The position numbers and the translations under genes were made by a program. The notes under the pieces are model-generated. The model was given only the letters and a program-made list of their open reading frames with translations. It was not told the DNA's origin and did not search any database. DNA of 30,493 nucleotides, taken from an uncultured Muribaculaceae bacterium (GTDB lineage: Bacteria; Bacteroidota; Bacteroidia; Bacteroidales; Muribaculaceae). Numbering within the stretch: the stretch's first letter is position 1; each line of letters starts with the position of its first letter. The stretch covers positions 1 through 30,493 of the forward strand of contig CAJUBL010000038.1 of NCBI GenBank assembly GCA_910584665.1, in the 5' to 3' direction. Shown here piece after piece: positions 23,969-30,493 of the stretch.

Positions 23969-26260
23969 TCAGTCGCTCATCGTGCGCAGGAGCTCCTCGT
24001 TGGTGGAGGTGCGCTCCATACGGTCCTTGATGAACTCCATGGCCTCGATGGAGTTGCGGTCGCTCAGGAAGCGTCGCAGGATCCACATACGGTTGAGGGT
24101 CTCGCCGCTGAGCAGCAGATCGTCACGACGTGTGCTCGAGGACATGATGTCGACGGCAGGGAAGATGCGCTTGTTGGAGAGTTTACGGTCAAGCTGCAGT
24201 TCCATGTTGCCGGTGCCCTTGAACTCCTCGAAGATCACCTCGTCCATCTTTGACGATGTCTCGGTCAGGGCTGTGGCTATGATGGTGAGAGAGCCGCCGT
24301 TCTCGATATTGCGGGCCGCGCCGAAGAAACGCTTGGGGCGCTGCAGGGCGTTGGCATCGACACCGCCCGACAGGATCTTGCCTGACGCGGGCGAGACGGT
24401 ATTATAGGCCCGGGCAAGGCGTGTGATGGAGTCGAGAAGGATCACCACGTCGTGTCCGCACTCCACCATACGCTTGGCTTTCTCGAGAACAATGCCTGCG
24501 ATCTTGACGTGTCGCTCGGCAGGCTCGTCGAAGGTCGAGGCGATAACCTCGGCGTTGACGCTGCGTATCATGTCGGTGACCTCCTCGGGACGTTCGTCGA
24601 TAAGGAGTATCATGATGTATGTCTCGGGGTGATTCTCGGCAATGGCATTGGCGATATCTTTGAGGAGAAGTGTCTTACCTGTCTTGGGGGGAGCGACTAT
24701 GAGGCCTCGCTGGCCCTTGCCTATGGGTGAGAACATGTCGACGACGCGGGTGGAGATGTTACATGACTCTCCGCTCGTGAGGTCAAACTTCTCGTCGGGG
24801 AACAGCGGCGTAAGGTGTTCGAAAGGCACACGGTCTCGTATGAACTCGGGCGAGCGGCCGTTGATACGCGTGGCCTGGCTCATGGGGAAGTATTTCTCTC
24901 CCTCGCGCGGCGGACGTATGGTGCACTCCACTACGTCTCCGCTCCTGAGGCCATAGTTCTTGATCTGGCTCTGGGTGACGTAAACATCGTCGGGCGAGTT
25001 GAGGTAGTTATAATCGCTCGAGCGCAGGAATCCGTATCCCTCGGGCATGATCTCGAGGACACCGCCCGCCTCCAGGAAACCGTCGAAGTTGTAGAGCGGT
25101 TCCTTGATGTGCAACGGCTGGCCGCCCGGCTGGTTCTGGCGGTTCTTTCTGTTCTTCTTGCCCTGGCCGGGGAGCGGCATGCCACCCTGCTGGGCGAGCT
25201 GACGCTGTGCGCCCGGCTCCTGGATGATTATCGGGGCATTGGCGACGGCGGCGGCAGCCTCCTCTTTCTCGCGCTGGGAGCGCGGCACGAAACGTCGTCC
25301 CTCGCTGCGCGGGAAAAACTGTCCCAGTGACGAATCCTTGCCTGGCCGGAAGTCACGGCGCTGGTCGCGGGGATGATCTCCGACATCCTCGGGTGAAGGA
25401 TGCCGGAGGCTGTCCGCCCCTCCGTTGTCAGCAGGGCTGAGGTCGGGTGCCGGTGCTGAGACGGGCACGACAGCTGTCACACTGTCGGCAGCGGGCGCGG
25501 GAGCAGACATCTGTTCGGCTGACGGCGCCTGTTCGGCGGCTTTCAATGCGGCCTCACGTGCGGCGGCAGCGGCGGCCTCGGCGGCTTTCTGAGCATTGGA
25601 CTTACGTCCTCGGCGGCGCGGTGCCACAGGCGGTTCGGTCAATGATGCAGGCTGGAGAGCGGCAGAAGCAGGAGACTGAAGACCGGATGCTTCCTGTGCC
25701 GCGGCATCAGGCTGTACGGCCGGCTGAGCCTGGGTTACGTCTTCCGTCTGTATGTCAACTGCCTTGCGGCCACGACGTCCACGTGTCTGACGCGGCGGCA
25801 TCTCCCCAGCCCCGTCTTCGGGCTTCCGGTCTATGACGGCAACAGCCTCAGGCACGGGGAGGAGCGACGGATCAACCGAGTCGAGACGCGGCATCTCCAT
25901 GGGTTTGTTTTCAACGGCAGGCGAAGCCTGGGCGTTCTTGGGTTTGCGGCCGCGCCGACGCGGTCCCTCGGTCCCTGCCGGCATATTTACATTCTCAACA
26001 GCACTCGTCTCGTCGGGACGGGCGGTAGCGGTCTTCTCGGCCTTACGCGAGATGCGTTCACGGCGCGGATGCTGCTCGCGGTCTCCTTTCGATCCACCGG
26101 AAGCCATAGCGCTTGAAGCGTGGTCGGCGGCCTGCTTGTCAAGGATGCGGTAAATGACAGCCTCTTTCTCGGCGTGATTCAACTTCTTCAGTCCCATCGA
26201 CTCTGCGATCCTGATAACGTCAGCCTCAGGCATCGCGGTGAGTTCCAAAAAATTATACAT
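23969..26260 (-). CDS. rho: Transcription termination factor Rho with a ~340-residue disordered insertion
   Basis: This 763-aa protein is the hexameric RNA helicase that ends transcription. Residues 1-45 are the Rho N-terminal helical domain (LKKLNHAEKEAVIYRIL). Residues about 46-385 are low-complexity Ala/Pro/Arg/Gln sequence with three RRGRK-type basic, AT-hook-like motifs (near 102, 162 and 216). The cold-shock-like RNA-binding domain follows (GVLEIMPEGYGFLRS, DDVYVTQSQIKNYGLRSGD, 400-442). The ATPase core has a Walker A APPKTGKT at 523-530, catalytic Glu in IDERPEE at 555-560, Walker B VVILLD at 605-610, then SITRLARAYN. E. coli Rho is about 419 aa, so the extra length is nearly all the insertion. 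Such insertions are known in Bacteroidetes Rho. The gene has a long leader and its own promoter, with the M3 peptidase gene immediately downstream. Confidence 0.97.
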   Translation of the reverse strand: MYNFLELTAMPEADVIRIAESMGLKKLNHAEKEAVIYRILDKQAADHASSAMASGGSKGDREQHPRRERISRKAEKTATARPDETSAVENVNMPAGTEGPRRRGRKPKNAQASPAVENKPMEMPRLDSVDPSLLPVPEAVAVIDRKPEDGAGEMPPRQTRGRRGRKAVDIQTEDVTQAQPAVQPDAAAQEASGLQSPASAALQPASLTEPPVAPRRRGRKSNAQKAAEAAAAAAREAALKAAEQAPSAEQMSAPAPAADSVTAVVPVSAPAPDLSPADNGGADSLRHPSPEDVGDHPRDQRRDFRPGKDSSLGQFFPRSEGRRFVPRSQREKEEAAAAVANAPIIIQEPGAQRQLAQQGGMPLPGQGKKNRKNRQNQPGGQPLHIKEPLYNFDGFLEAGGVLEIMPEGYGFLRSSDYNYLNSPDDVYVTQSQIKNYGLRSGDVVECTIRPPREGEKYFPMSQATRINGRSPEFIRDRVPFEHLTPLFPDEKFDLTSGESCNISTRVVDMFSPIGKGQRGLIVAPPKTGKTLLLKDIANAIAENHPETYIMILLIDERPEEVTDMIRSVNAEVIASTFDEPAERHVKIAGIVLEKAKRMVECGHDVVILLDSITRLARAYNTVSPASGKILSGGVDANALQRPKRFFGAARNIENGGSLTIIATALTETSSKMDEVIFEEFKGTGNMELQLDRKLSNKRIFPAVDIMSSSTRRDDLLLSGETLNRMWILRRFLSDRNSIEAMEFIKDRMERTSTNEELLRTMSD

Positions 26261-26502
26261 ATAACAGATCTGGTGTAGTAAAATGTCTCATAATCAAAGC
26301 CTGCGACAAGTACGGCAGATTCTGCACACAGTGGGGCGGCAAAACGTACTCCGGCTCGAGACAATCAATAAAAAATTGAGTGTTTCCCGACACTGAGTCA
26401 GGGCAAATAATAAAATAATGAAACGAATATTCTGAAGAACAGCCGAATCACAGGCATACCCTGCGACAGGGGGACAATCTCCGGCTATTCCTTAGATAGC
26501 CG
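26261..26502 (-). promoter_or_regulatory. Long 5' leader of rho
   Basis: About 235 nt separate the predicted transcription start (near 26496) from the rho ATG. The leader contains a small perfect hairpin CCCTGCGACAGGG (26459-26471) and C-rich unstructured stretches on the transcript's template or sense side. Rho often regulates its own mRNA by early termination in the leader. That is known for E. coli and only inferred here. No ORF is supported. Confidence 0.45.
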
Positions 26503-26534
26503 CAAAGTTAAAAATAACTTTTCACAAAAACAAA
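26503..26534 (-). promoter_or_regulatory. rho promoter
   Basis: On the minus strand, -33 TTTG (plus CAAA 26531-26534) and -7 TAACTTTG (plus 26503-26510) are separated by 20 nt. This is the Bacteroidetes sigma-ABfr-type pattern in near-consensus form. Confidence 0.7.
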
Positions 26535-26556
26535 ATTAAAAACCGTTTTGATTTGA

Positions 26557-26690
26557 TATGAAGCGCAGATAAAAAAATACGCGGGACGGATCTTAAGAAA
26601 AGCGCAGATTCTTTCGGTTCTTTGTTCCGAAAGCGTTCCGTGCAGATAATCTAAGGAGGAACGATGATCGCAGATTTTTATGTTCCAGGC
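26557..26690. repeat. Intergenic repeat, partial copy C
   Basis: Contains the words GAAGCGCAGATAA, AAAGCGCAGATTCTTTC, CGAAAGCGTTC and TAAGGAGGAACGAT in this order. The same words occur in the same order in the reverse complement of 27920-27990, so the two regions are diverged copies in opposite orientation. It lies between the rho promoter and a terminator; no ORF is supported. Confidence 0.65.
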
Positions 26691-26707
26691 AACAATCCTA
26701 TGATCAT

Positions 26708-26745
26708 AAAAAAACTGTGCCGATTTTTTCGGCACAGCTTTTTTT
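26708..26745. terminator. Bidirectional intrinsic terminator
   Basis: A 9-bp stem CTGTGCCGA / TCGGCACAG (26715-26723 and 26729-26737) with a T5 loop, flanked by an A7 run on the left and a T7 run on the right. It therefore works on either strand. On the minus strand it sits 22 nt past the stop of the 65-aa gene. Confidence 0.9.
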
Positions 26746-26758
26746 ATGAATTGTCTAT

Positions 26759-26956
26759 CTATATGAAATGATATTCTTCATTAGAAATGACCACTTTCTC
26801 ACTTTCATTAAACGAAGCTTCCATAATACGTGAAATCTTGTCATGGCGCTTTCTCGCTGCAACAGACTCCGCATCATTGAAACTATACCGACGGCTTCCA
26901 TCTAACAATCCTGGATACCTGGCCTCAACAGCCTTTTCAAAGAGATCGTCGTACAT
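26759..26956 (-). CDS. 65-aa protein of unknown function
   Basis: I do not recognise this family. The short form from the ATG at 26956 is chosen because a near-consensus promoter would start transcription about 22 nt upstream; the longer 84-codon frame would begin inside that promoter. The protein is charged and probably helical (DDLFEKAVEARYPGLL, AARKRHDKISRIMEASF), with no signal peptide, membrane segment or cysteine, so it is likely cytosolic. It is a single-gene transcript, bounded by its own promoter and a strong terminator. It lies next to a decayed dinD remnant in an AT-rich patch, so it may be part of an accessory insertion. Confidence 0.6.
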   Translation of the reverse strand: MYDDLFEKAVEARYPGLLDGSRRYSFNDAESVAARKRHDKISRIMEASFNESEKVVISNEEYHFI

Positions 26957-26983
26957 ATTATCAGTTTTTGTTTTAAGTGGTTG

Positions 26984-27014
26984 CAAAGTTAATATTATAT
27001 TTTTGATTAACAAA
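26984..27014 (-). promoter_or_regulatory. Promoter of the 65-aa gene
   Basis: Minus-strand -33 TTTG (plus CAAA 27011-27014) and -7 TAACTTTG (plus CAAAGTTA 26984-26991) with a 19-nt spacer. The -7 box is identical to the one assigned to rho. Confidence 0.75.
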
Positions 27015-27035
27015 GGTTTTTAATAAAAAAAGAAT

Positions 27036-27570
27036 TTATGCACTCAGGAAAACAATCCTGCCGGCTATTATTTCCTTTCGATATTTCTGTTTAAGAACAA
27101 GCAGATCCTTATCATCATATAGTACACCGGAGAGAGTATGTTCGGTTTCTGCAAGTTTTGCACGAGCCTTAACACGTTCATAGTCGAGAAGCCTTTGATG
27201 AACAAGTTCTGCGCGGCGCGTTTGTACTGCGAAGTAGTTCTGGGCGAAAGCAATCTCAGTTTTACTGAGGATCGCCGTTTTGAACAATTAGATAACAGGC
27301 GTATCGCGTGAGCATAACGTCATTTATCTGACGCTCTGCATTTGATCCGAGAGAAACCATTTTGCGGACGTCCGCAAAATGGTCGGATACAGATTCGCCA
27401 GCATTTGAACATGCTTCTTTAGCCTTATCAATGACAGGTATAAAGTTACGATATTGTACATATCCTAATGCCAGTGACAGTTCGCGGGCACTCCAACATT
27501 CCACACCATCATATTCGATGGCGATTGTTTCAAAACTATTGAAAAGTTCCTGTATCTCAGTTGCTTTCAT
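27036..27570 (-). pseudogene. dinD: dinD remnant (DNA-damage-inducible protein D), frameshifted and truncated
   Basis: The first 102 codons (27262-27570) match the N terminus of DinD: VECWSARELSLALGY, RNFIPVIDKAKEAC, SDHFADV, then RYACYLIVQNGDP. The frame then hits TAA. The family sequence resumes in the next frame as SKTEIAFAQNYFAVQTRRAEL, LLDYERVKARAKL and LSGVLY. Removing one base in GATCCTCAG would rejoin them as GDPSKTEI, so one inserted base is the simplest break. After GVLY the match stops; about 25 codons of unrelated sequence lead to a stop at 27036. The family is normally about 270-280 aa, so the C-terminal ~120 residues are missing. DinD is reported in E. coli as an SOS-induced inhibitor of RecA filaments. 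Here it is almost certainly inactive. No clear promoter is seen. Confidence 0.85.
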
Positions 27571-27827
27571 TCAATTTATAAATAAAGTTCCAACTTAACT
27601 ATGCGAGGCCAGCCAAAACCTTTAAGCGACTACGCTGGAACTACCGATATTTGTTTTCGGCTTCCGCCGTTATATCATTGTAATACTTCCGGTCATTTCA
27701 CATCATGATGCTCGAACTGTAAAGTTAATTATTCTCAGCGAGATTCACAACATTCAATTCTCAAATTTTACGGTTATTTCGCAAAAAAACGATTTTACGA
27801 GCGTTCATTGAATGTCGGGAGAGAAAA
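27571..27827. other. AT-rich intergenic sequence, no gene seen
   Basis: Upstream of the dinD remnant. A weak TAAAGTTA (27719-27726) resembles a -7 box on the minus strand but lacks a properly spaced -33 element. No ORF, tRNA or strong hairpin is supported. Confidence 0.4.
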
Positions 27828-28090
27828 ACAACCGCAAATTACGCGGATTACGCAAATTTTCTGAGCAGAGACGGAATCGGATTTTTTCGATCTTTCCTCA
27901 CTTTAATTTGCGTAATCCGCGAAAATCGTTCCTCCTTAATATTTTACTCAGAACGCTTTCGTAGCGAAGAGTAGAAAGAATCTGCGGTTAATATTCCTTC
28001 CGGATGGCTTCCTTTCAATCTGCGTATATCTGCGCTTTTAACTTTTCCTCCGGATGGCCAGAATAAATCTGCGGTTATCTGCGCTTTTAT
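27828..28090. repeat. Nested inverted-repeat intergenic element, copy B (inverted relative to A)
   Basis: The reverse complement follows the module order of copy A: GCGCAGATAA, GGCCATCCGGAGGAA, TTAAAAGCGCAGAT, then the central part with GGAAAGATCGAAAA and GATTCC, then AGAAAATTTGCGTAAT and AATTTGCGG. A 17-nt perfect inverted repeat remains (27842-27858 with 27905-27921). It also carries an extra middle module (CGCAGATTCTTTC to TAAGGAGGAACGAT) that is shared with copy C and absent from A. TCCGGATGG occurs twice. It begins 18 nt past the S8 peptidase stop. Confidence 0.8.
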
Positions 28091-28107
28091 CCTGACCGGC
28101 ATGTTTT

Positions 28108-30288
28108 TTAGCGCAGGAGGACGCGGCGGGAGATCGGAGCCGCATTGGAGGCTTCCACCGCAAGGATGTATACACCGGGGGCCATGCCGGCGGCGTCAAG
28201 CGTCAGCTCACCGCCCCGGCCGACGGTCTCGGCCACAGCCACGCCCTGCATATTGTAAAGACGTGCCACAAGTCGGTCGGCACCGTCCACCACGACATTG
28301 TAACCACGGTCACCGGCGGGAGTGATCACATATCCGCCAGCATCGGCCACCACACCGTCAATACCGGCCTCGGCCTTGCGCCGCAACACCTCCCTGATAC
28401 CGGCCAAGGCATCCAGTCTGCCCCCACCCCATTGCTTTTTCTGTATATCAGACAGTGATGCATCGGGTTTTACGGCAGTAGTTTTCAAGATCTCGGTTAT
28501 AGTCTTCACATCCAATGTAGGATCGGCTTCAAGCCACAAAGCCATCGTTCCGGAGACATACGGACACGCCATTGATGTGCCCTGCATTCTGCCCCAATAA
28601 TTAACCGCACCCACTGATGCTGTAACCTTGGCCGTAGTATTTTCATTTATCCACGAAGCATCCTTTGTATTGGTTTCATAACGATTGAATGATGAAATAA
28701 TCGCCGCTCCCGGCGCACTGATTGTCGGCAGTTCTATTCCACTATATGATGTACCAAATGATGAGAACGGGCTCATCTCACCTACAACAAACTCACTCTT
28801 GTAACTATACCGCCCTGCAAATACAGGCCACGAGGTACGCGTATTATAAGACCCTACAACGACAACATTATCGGAACAGGCCAAATCGCTGATCGTACCA
28901 TCAGTCGTACCATCAGTATATCCGGAAACAGCATTTGAAGTAAACGACGTATATTCATCACCATAACCATACACAAAAACTTCCTGACCGACTTTGCCTT
29001 TAACAGATACAGCCACATTATAGCTGGAACCGGCCGTTTTAGGTTCAAACGTACCTGACATTGCAACGTGATAACGATTATTAAGCGAATTAACTTCAGA
29101 TCTCAAACGGCAGGTTCCAGACATATTGGCCGTAAACAAATCTCCGGCAGTAACCGACTGTCCGGCCGAAGAAACCGTAGCAACAGCAGTAGCCCTCTGA
29201 TTGGTTCTACGAACCATCAGAACCGAGACTTCAACAGGGTCTGGACCATTTGTCCATATATCCACACCTGACGATACGTTATTCAGAATAAATGTTTTCA
29301 ATTCAACATCATCCTGAGTGAACTTTTTACCGACAAACATCTTACTGTCACCTTCATTACCCGCCGCAAGACAAATAATAGCCTCTTTTCCCTTTTCTGA
29401 CAAAAAACGATTCAGGGAAGTTGAGCTATCATGAGGACCGTCATTACTGCCTAATGATAAATTCACTACCGCCGGCAATCCGATTGTATTGGCGTAATCT
29501 ATCACATTCTGCACACCTTTCATGATATTACCGTCAGTCAATACTCCTCCAGACATAACTATATCTGACCCTATGGCAACTCCATAATAAGGAACATTCC
29601 CATTTACACTAACTGGCGAACCGCCTATCGGGGAGGTCATATATACATAATCTCCCTCACGATTATACGATCCGGCCATGATGCCGGCTACATGAGTTCC
29701 ATGACTTTCCTTAGCATCATCGGTAGTAAAACGCTTTATTTCACGCTCTGTCACCGCACTTTTGCCAAGATTAAAATCATAAGCGCGCTTAACGCGCAGG
29801 GAACCGTCTTCATTTATAAAATTAATATGATTCGGATCAATACCATTATCCATCAAGCCGGTAACAACACCATTACCGGTATATGACACATCTAATCCAT
29901 TCAAATCAAAACCTGCCTGAATCTGTGTTACATTTGAACCAGGCCGACCGAAATCCATCATCAGATGATACTCATTTCCAAATTCAACATAATTCACTTC
30001 CGGTAATTCTGAAAAATCACGTATCCTATCAGCCGGAATCTCGATCAAAAGCATATCAGACATTGCATTCAAAATAATGCGGGCATCAAACTTATCAAAA
30101 TTTTCATCCGACCATCCCTGATTCATAGTCACGACAGCTTCTATCAGCGGGGAACACTCTCCGCTCCGGCTTCTCAAATTCTCCTCGATATCAACCAATT
30201 GATTCAGCCCATTAAAATTAATTTTATTCCGGGCCGTAACTGATACCGAACAAAATATAGCTATAATAAGCCACAATATCCGTTTCAT
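28108..30288 (-). CDS. Subtilisin-family (S8) peptidase with T9SS sorting tail
   Basis: A secreted serine protease of 726 aa from the ATG at 30288, which gives a signal peptide (ILWLIIAIFCSVSVTA) and a preceding AAGGAAA. The open frame extends 32 codons further but would place two hydrophobic runs before the signal. The catalytic triad is complete: Asp147 in GLMDNGID, His196 in SHGTHVAG and Ser572 in GTSMACPYVSG, with oxyanion Asn311 in AAGN. About 120 residues before the Asp form a propeptide-like region. A beta insert lies at about 320-470 between Asn and Ser. The last ~70 residues (ARLYNMQGVAVAE, LTLDAAGMAPGVYILAVE, RRVLLR) are a T9SS type A tail, so export to the surface or medium is expected. 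The tail is far more GC-rich than the catalytic part. Its substrate is unknown. Confidence 0.93.
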   Translation of the reverse strand: MKRILWLIIAIFCSVSVTARNKINFNGLNQLVDIEENLRSRSGECSPLIEAVVTMNQGWSDENFDKFDARIILNAMSDMLLIEIPADRIRDFSELPEVNYVEFGNEYHLMMDFGRPGSNVTQIQAGFDLNGLDVSYTGNGVVTGLMDNGIDPNHINFINEDGSLRVKRAYDFNLGKSAVTEREIKRFTTDDAKESHGTHVAGIMAGSYNREGDYVYMTSPIGGSPVSVNGNVPYYGVAIGSDIVMSGGVLTDGNIMKGVQNVIDYANTIGLPAVVNLSLGSNDGPHDSSTSLNRFLSEKGKEAIICLAAGNEGDSKMFVGKKFTQDDVELKTFILNNVSSGVDIWTNGPDPVEVSVLMVRRTNQRATAVATVSSAGQSVTAGDLFTANMSGTCRLRSEVNSLNNRYHVAMSGTFEPKTAGSSYNVAVSVKGKVGQEVFVYGYGDEYTSFTSNAVSGYTDGTTDGTISDLACSDNVVVVGSYNTRTSWPVFAGRYSYKSEFVVGEMSPFSSFGTSYSGIELPTISAPGAAIISSFNRYETNTKDASWINENTTAKVTASVGAVNYWGRMQGTSMACPYVSGTMALWLEADPTLDVKTITEILKTTAVKPDASLSDIQKKQWGGGRLDALAGIREVLRRKAEAGIDGVVADAGGYVITPAGDRGYNVVVDGADRLVARLYNMQGVAVAETVGRGGELTLDAAGMAPGVYILAVEASNAAPISRRVLLR

Positions 30289-30324
30289 AAATTTCCTTAT
30301 ATACATTATACAAATAACTATAAG

Positions 30325-30332
30325 CAAAATTA
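30325..30332 (-). promoter_or_regulatory. Possible -7 element for the S8 peptidase gene
   Basis: Minus-strand TAATTTTG fits TAnnTTTG and would start transcription about 30 nt before the chosen ATG. A convincing -33 TTTG at the right spacing is not visible, so this is tentative. It does support the shorter start. Confidence 0.4.
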
Positions 30333-30396
30333 GCGTATAAATCACAAATATTAAAATCCTACTGATAATTAACTTTATCAACAAGTAGAAACATAT

Positions 30397-30434
30397 ATAT
30401 TAGGTCCACAGCATTATTGCCATGGACCTAATAT
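30397..30434. repeat. 12-bp perfect inverted repeat near the right edge
   Basis: ATATTAGGTCCA (30397-30408) and TGGACCTAATAT (30423-30434) with a 14-nt loop. There is no clean U-run on either side. It could be a terminator of a gene beyond the edge or an operator upstream of the S8 gene. The remaining bases to the window end hold no ORF. Confidence 0.5.
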
Positions 30435-30493
30435 ACACACACTAGTGTCTCTTAAAATTAGTTAAAATTAAAATTTTATTGTCTGATTAAGCG

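Noticed and set aside
27036..27287. Independent 83-aa gene starting at TTG
   Set aside because: Its first part continues the DinD family sequence in a shifted frame, so it is the second piece of a broken gene and not a separate one.
30289..30384. Longer N terminus for the S8 peptidase
   Set aside because: The extra 32 codons are an AT-rich hydrophobic run across the likely promoter; the ATG at 30288 gives a standard signal peptide and an upstream AAGGAAA.
1..30493. tRNA, rRNA, integrase or IS transposase genes
   Set aside because: I looked in all gaps and ORFs and found no cloverleaf-like sequence, rRNA segment or recognisable recombinase motif.

Overview
The window looks like a chromosomal segment of a gut Bacteroidales bacterium, most likely Muribaculaceae-like. 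The evidence is the Mfa/FimA-type (type V) fimbrial locus, proteins with type IX secretion (T9SS) C-terminal tails, Bacteroidetes-type promoters (-33 TTTG / -7 TAnnTTTG), A/T-rich rather than Shine-Dalgarno-rich start regions, and a Rho with a very long disordered insertion. Species assignment is inference. Every gene I support lies on the minus strand, so transcription runs from high to low coordinates.

Region 1 (97-21271, read right to left) is one large fimbrial locus, probably one transcription unit with internal attenuation. The order is DUF3575-like outer-membrane barrel, DUF3868/OmpA-like periplasmic protein, Mfa1-type major fimbrillin, Mfa2/FimB-type anchor lipoprotein, a minor fimbrillin-like lipoprotein, a giant 1709-codon ORF that looks like two lipoprotein genes joined at a poly-G tract, another fimbrillin-like lipoprotein, a 2325-aa adhesin with an N-terminal discoidin domain and a T9SS-type tail, and a small DUF1573 protein. 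Many junctions are tight: two 4-bp ATGA overlaps and gaps of 4, 5 and 10 nt. Two long gaps stand out: 79 nt before and 308 nt after the major fimbrillin. The second holds three hairpins. The region upstream of the locus has a recognisable promoter, a perfect palindrome over the expected transcription start, and a C10 homopolymer.

Region 2 (21272-21814) is an intergenic stretch dominated by a nested inverted-repeat element. Related copies lie at about 26557-26690 and 27828-28090.

Region 3 (21815-26534) carries rho, with a long leader and its own promoter, followed by an M3-family (Dcp-like) zinc peptidase lipoprotein.

Region 4 (26715-28107) is AT-richer. It has a bidirectional terminator, a 65-aa unknown gene with a near-consensus promoter, and a frameshifted, truncated dinD remnant.

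Region 5 (28108-30493) has a subtilisin-family (S8) peptidase with a T9SS tail. Its base composition changes sharply between tail and protease domain. It is followed by a 12-bp inverted repeat near the window edge.

In working terms, the locus encodes export and assembly helpers (barrel, DUF3868), shaft, anchor, accessory subunits and a large candidate tip adhesin. Homopolymer tracts at the promoter and inside the accessory gene are candidate phase-variation switches.
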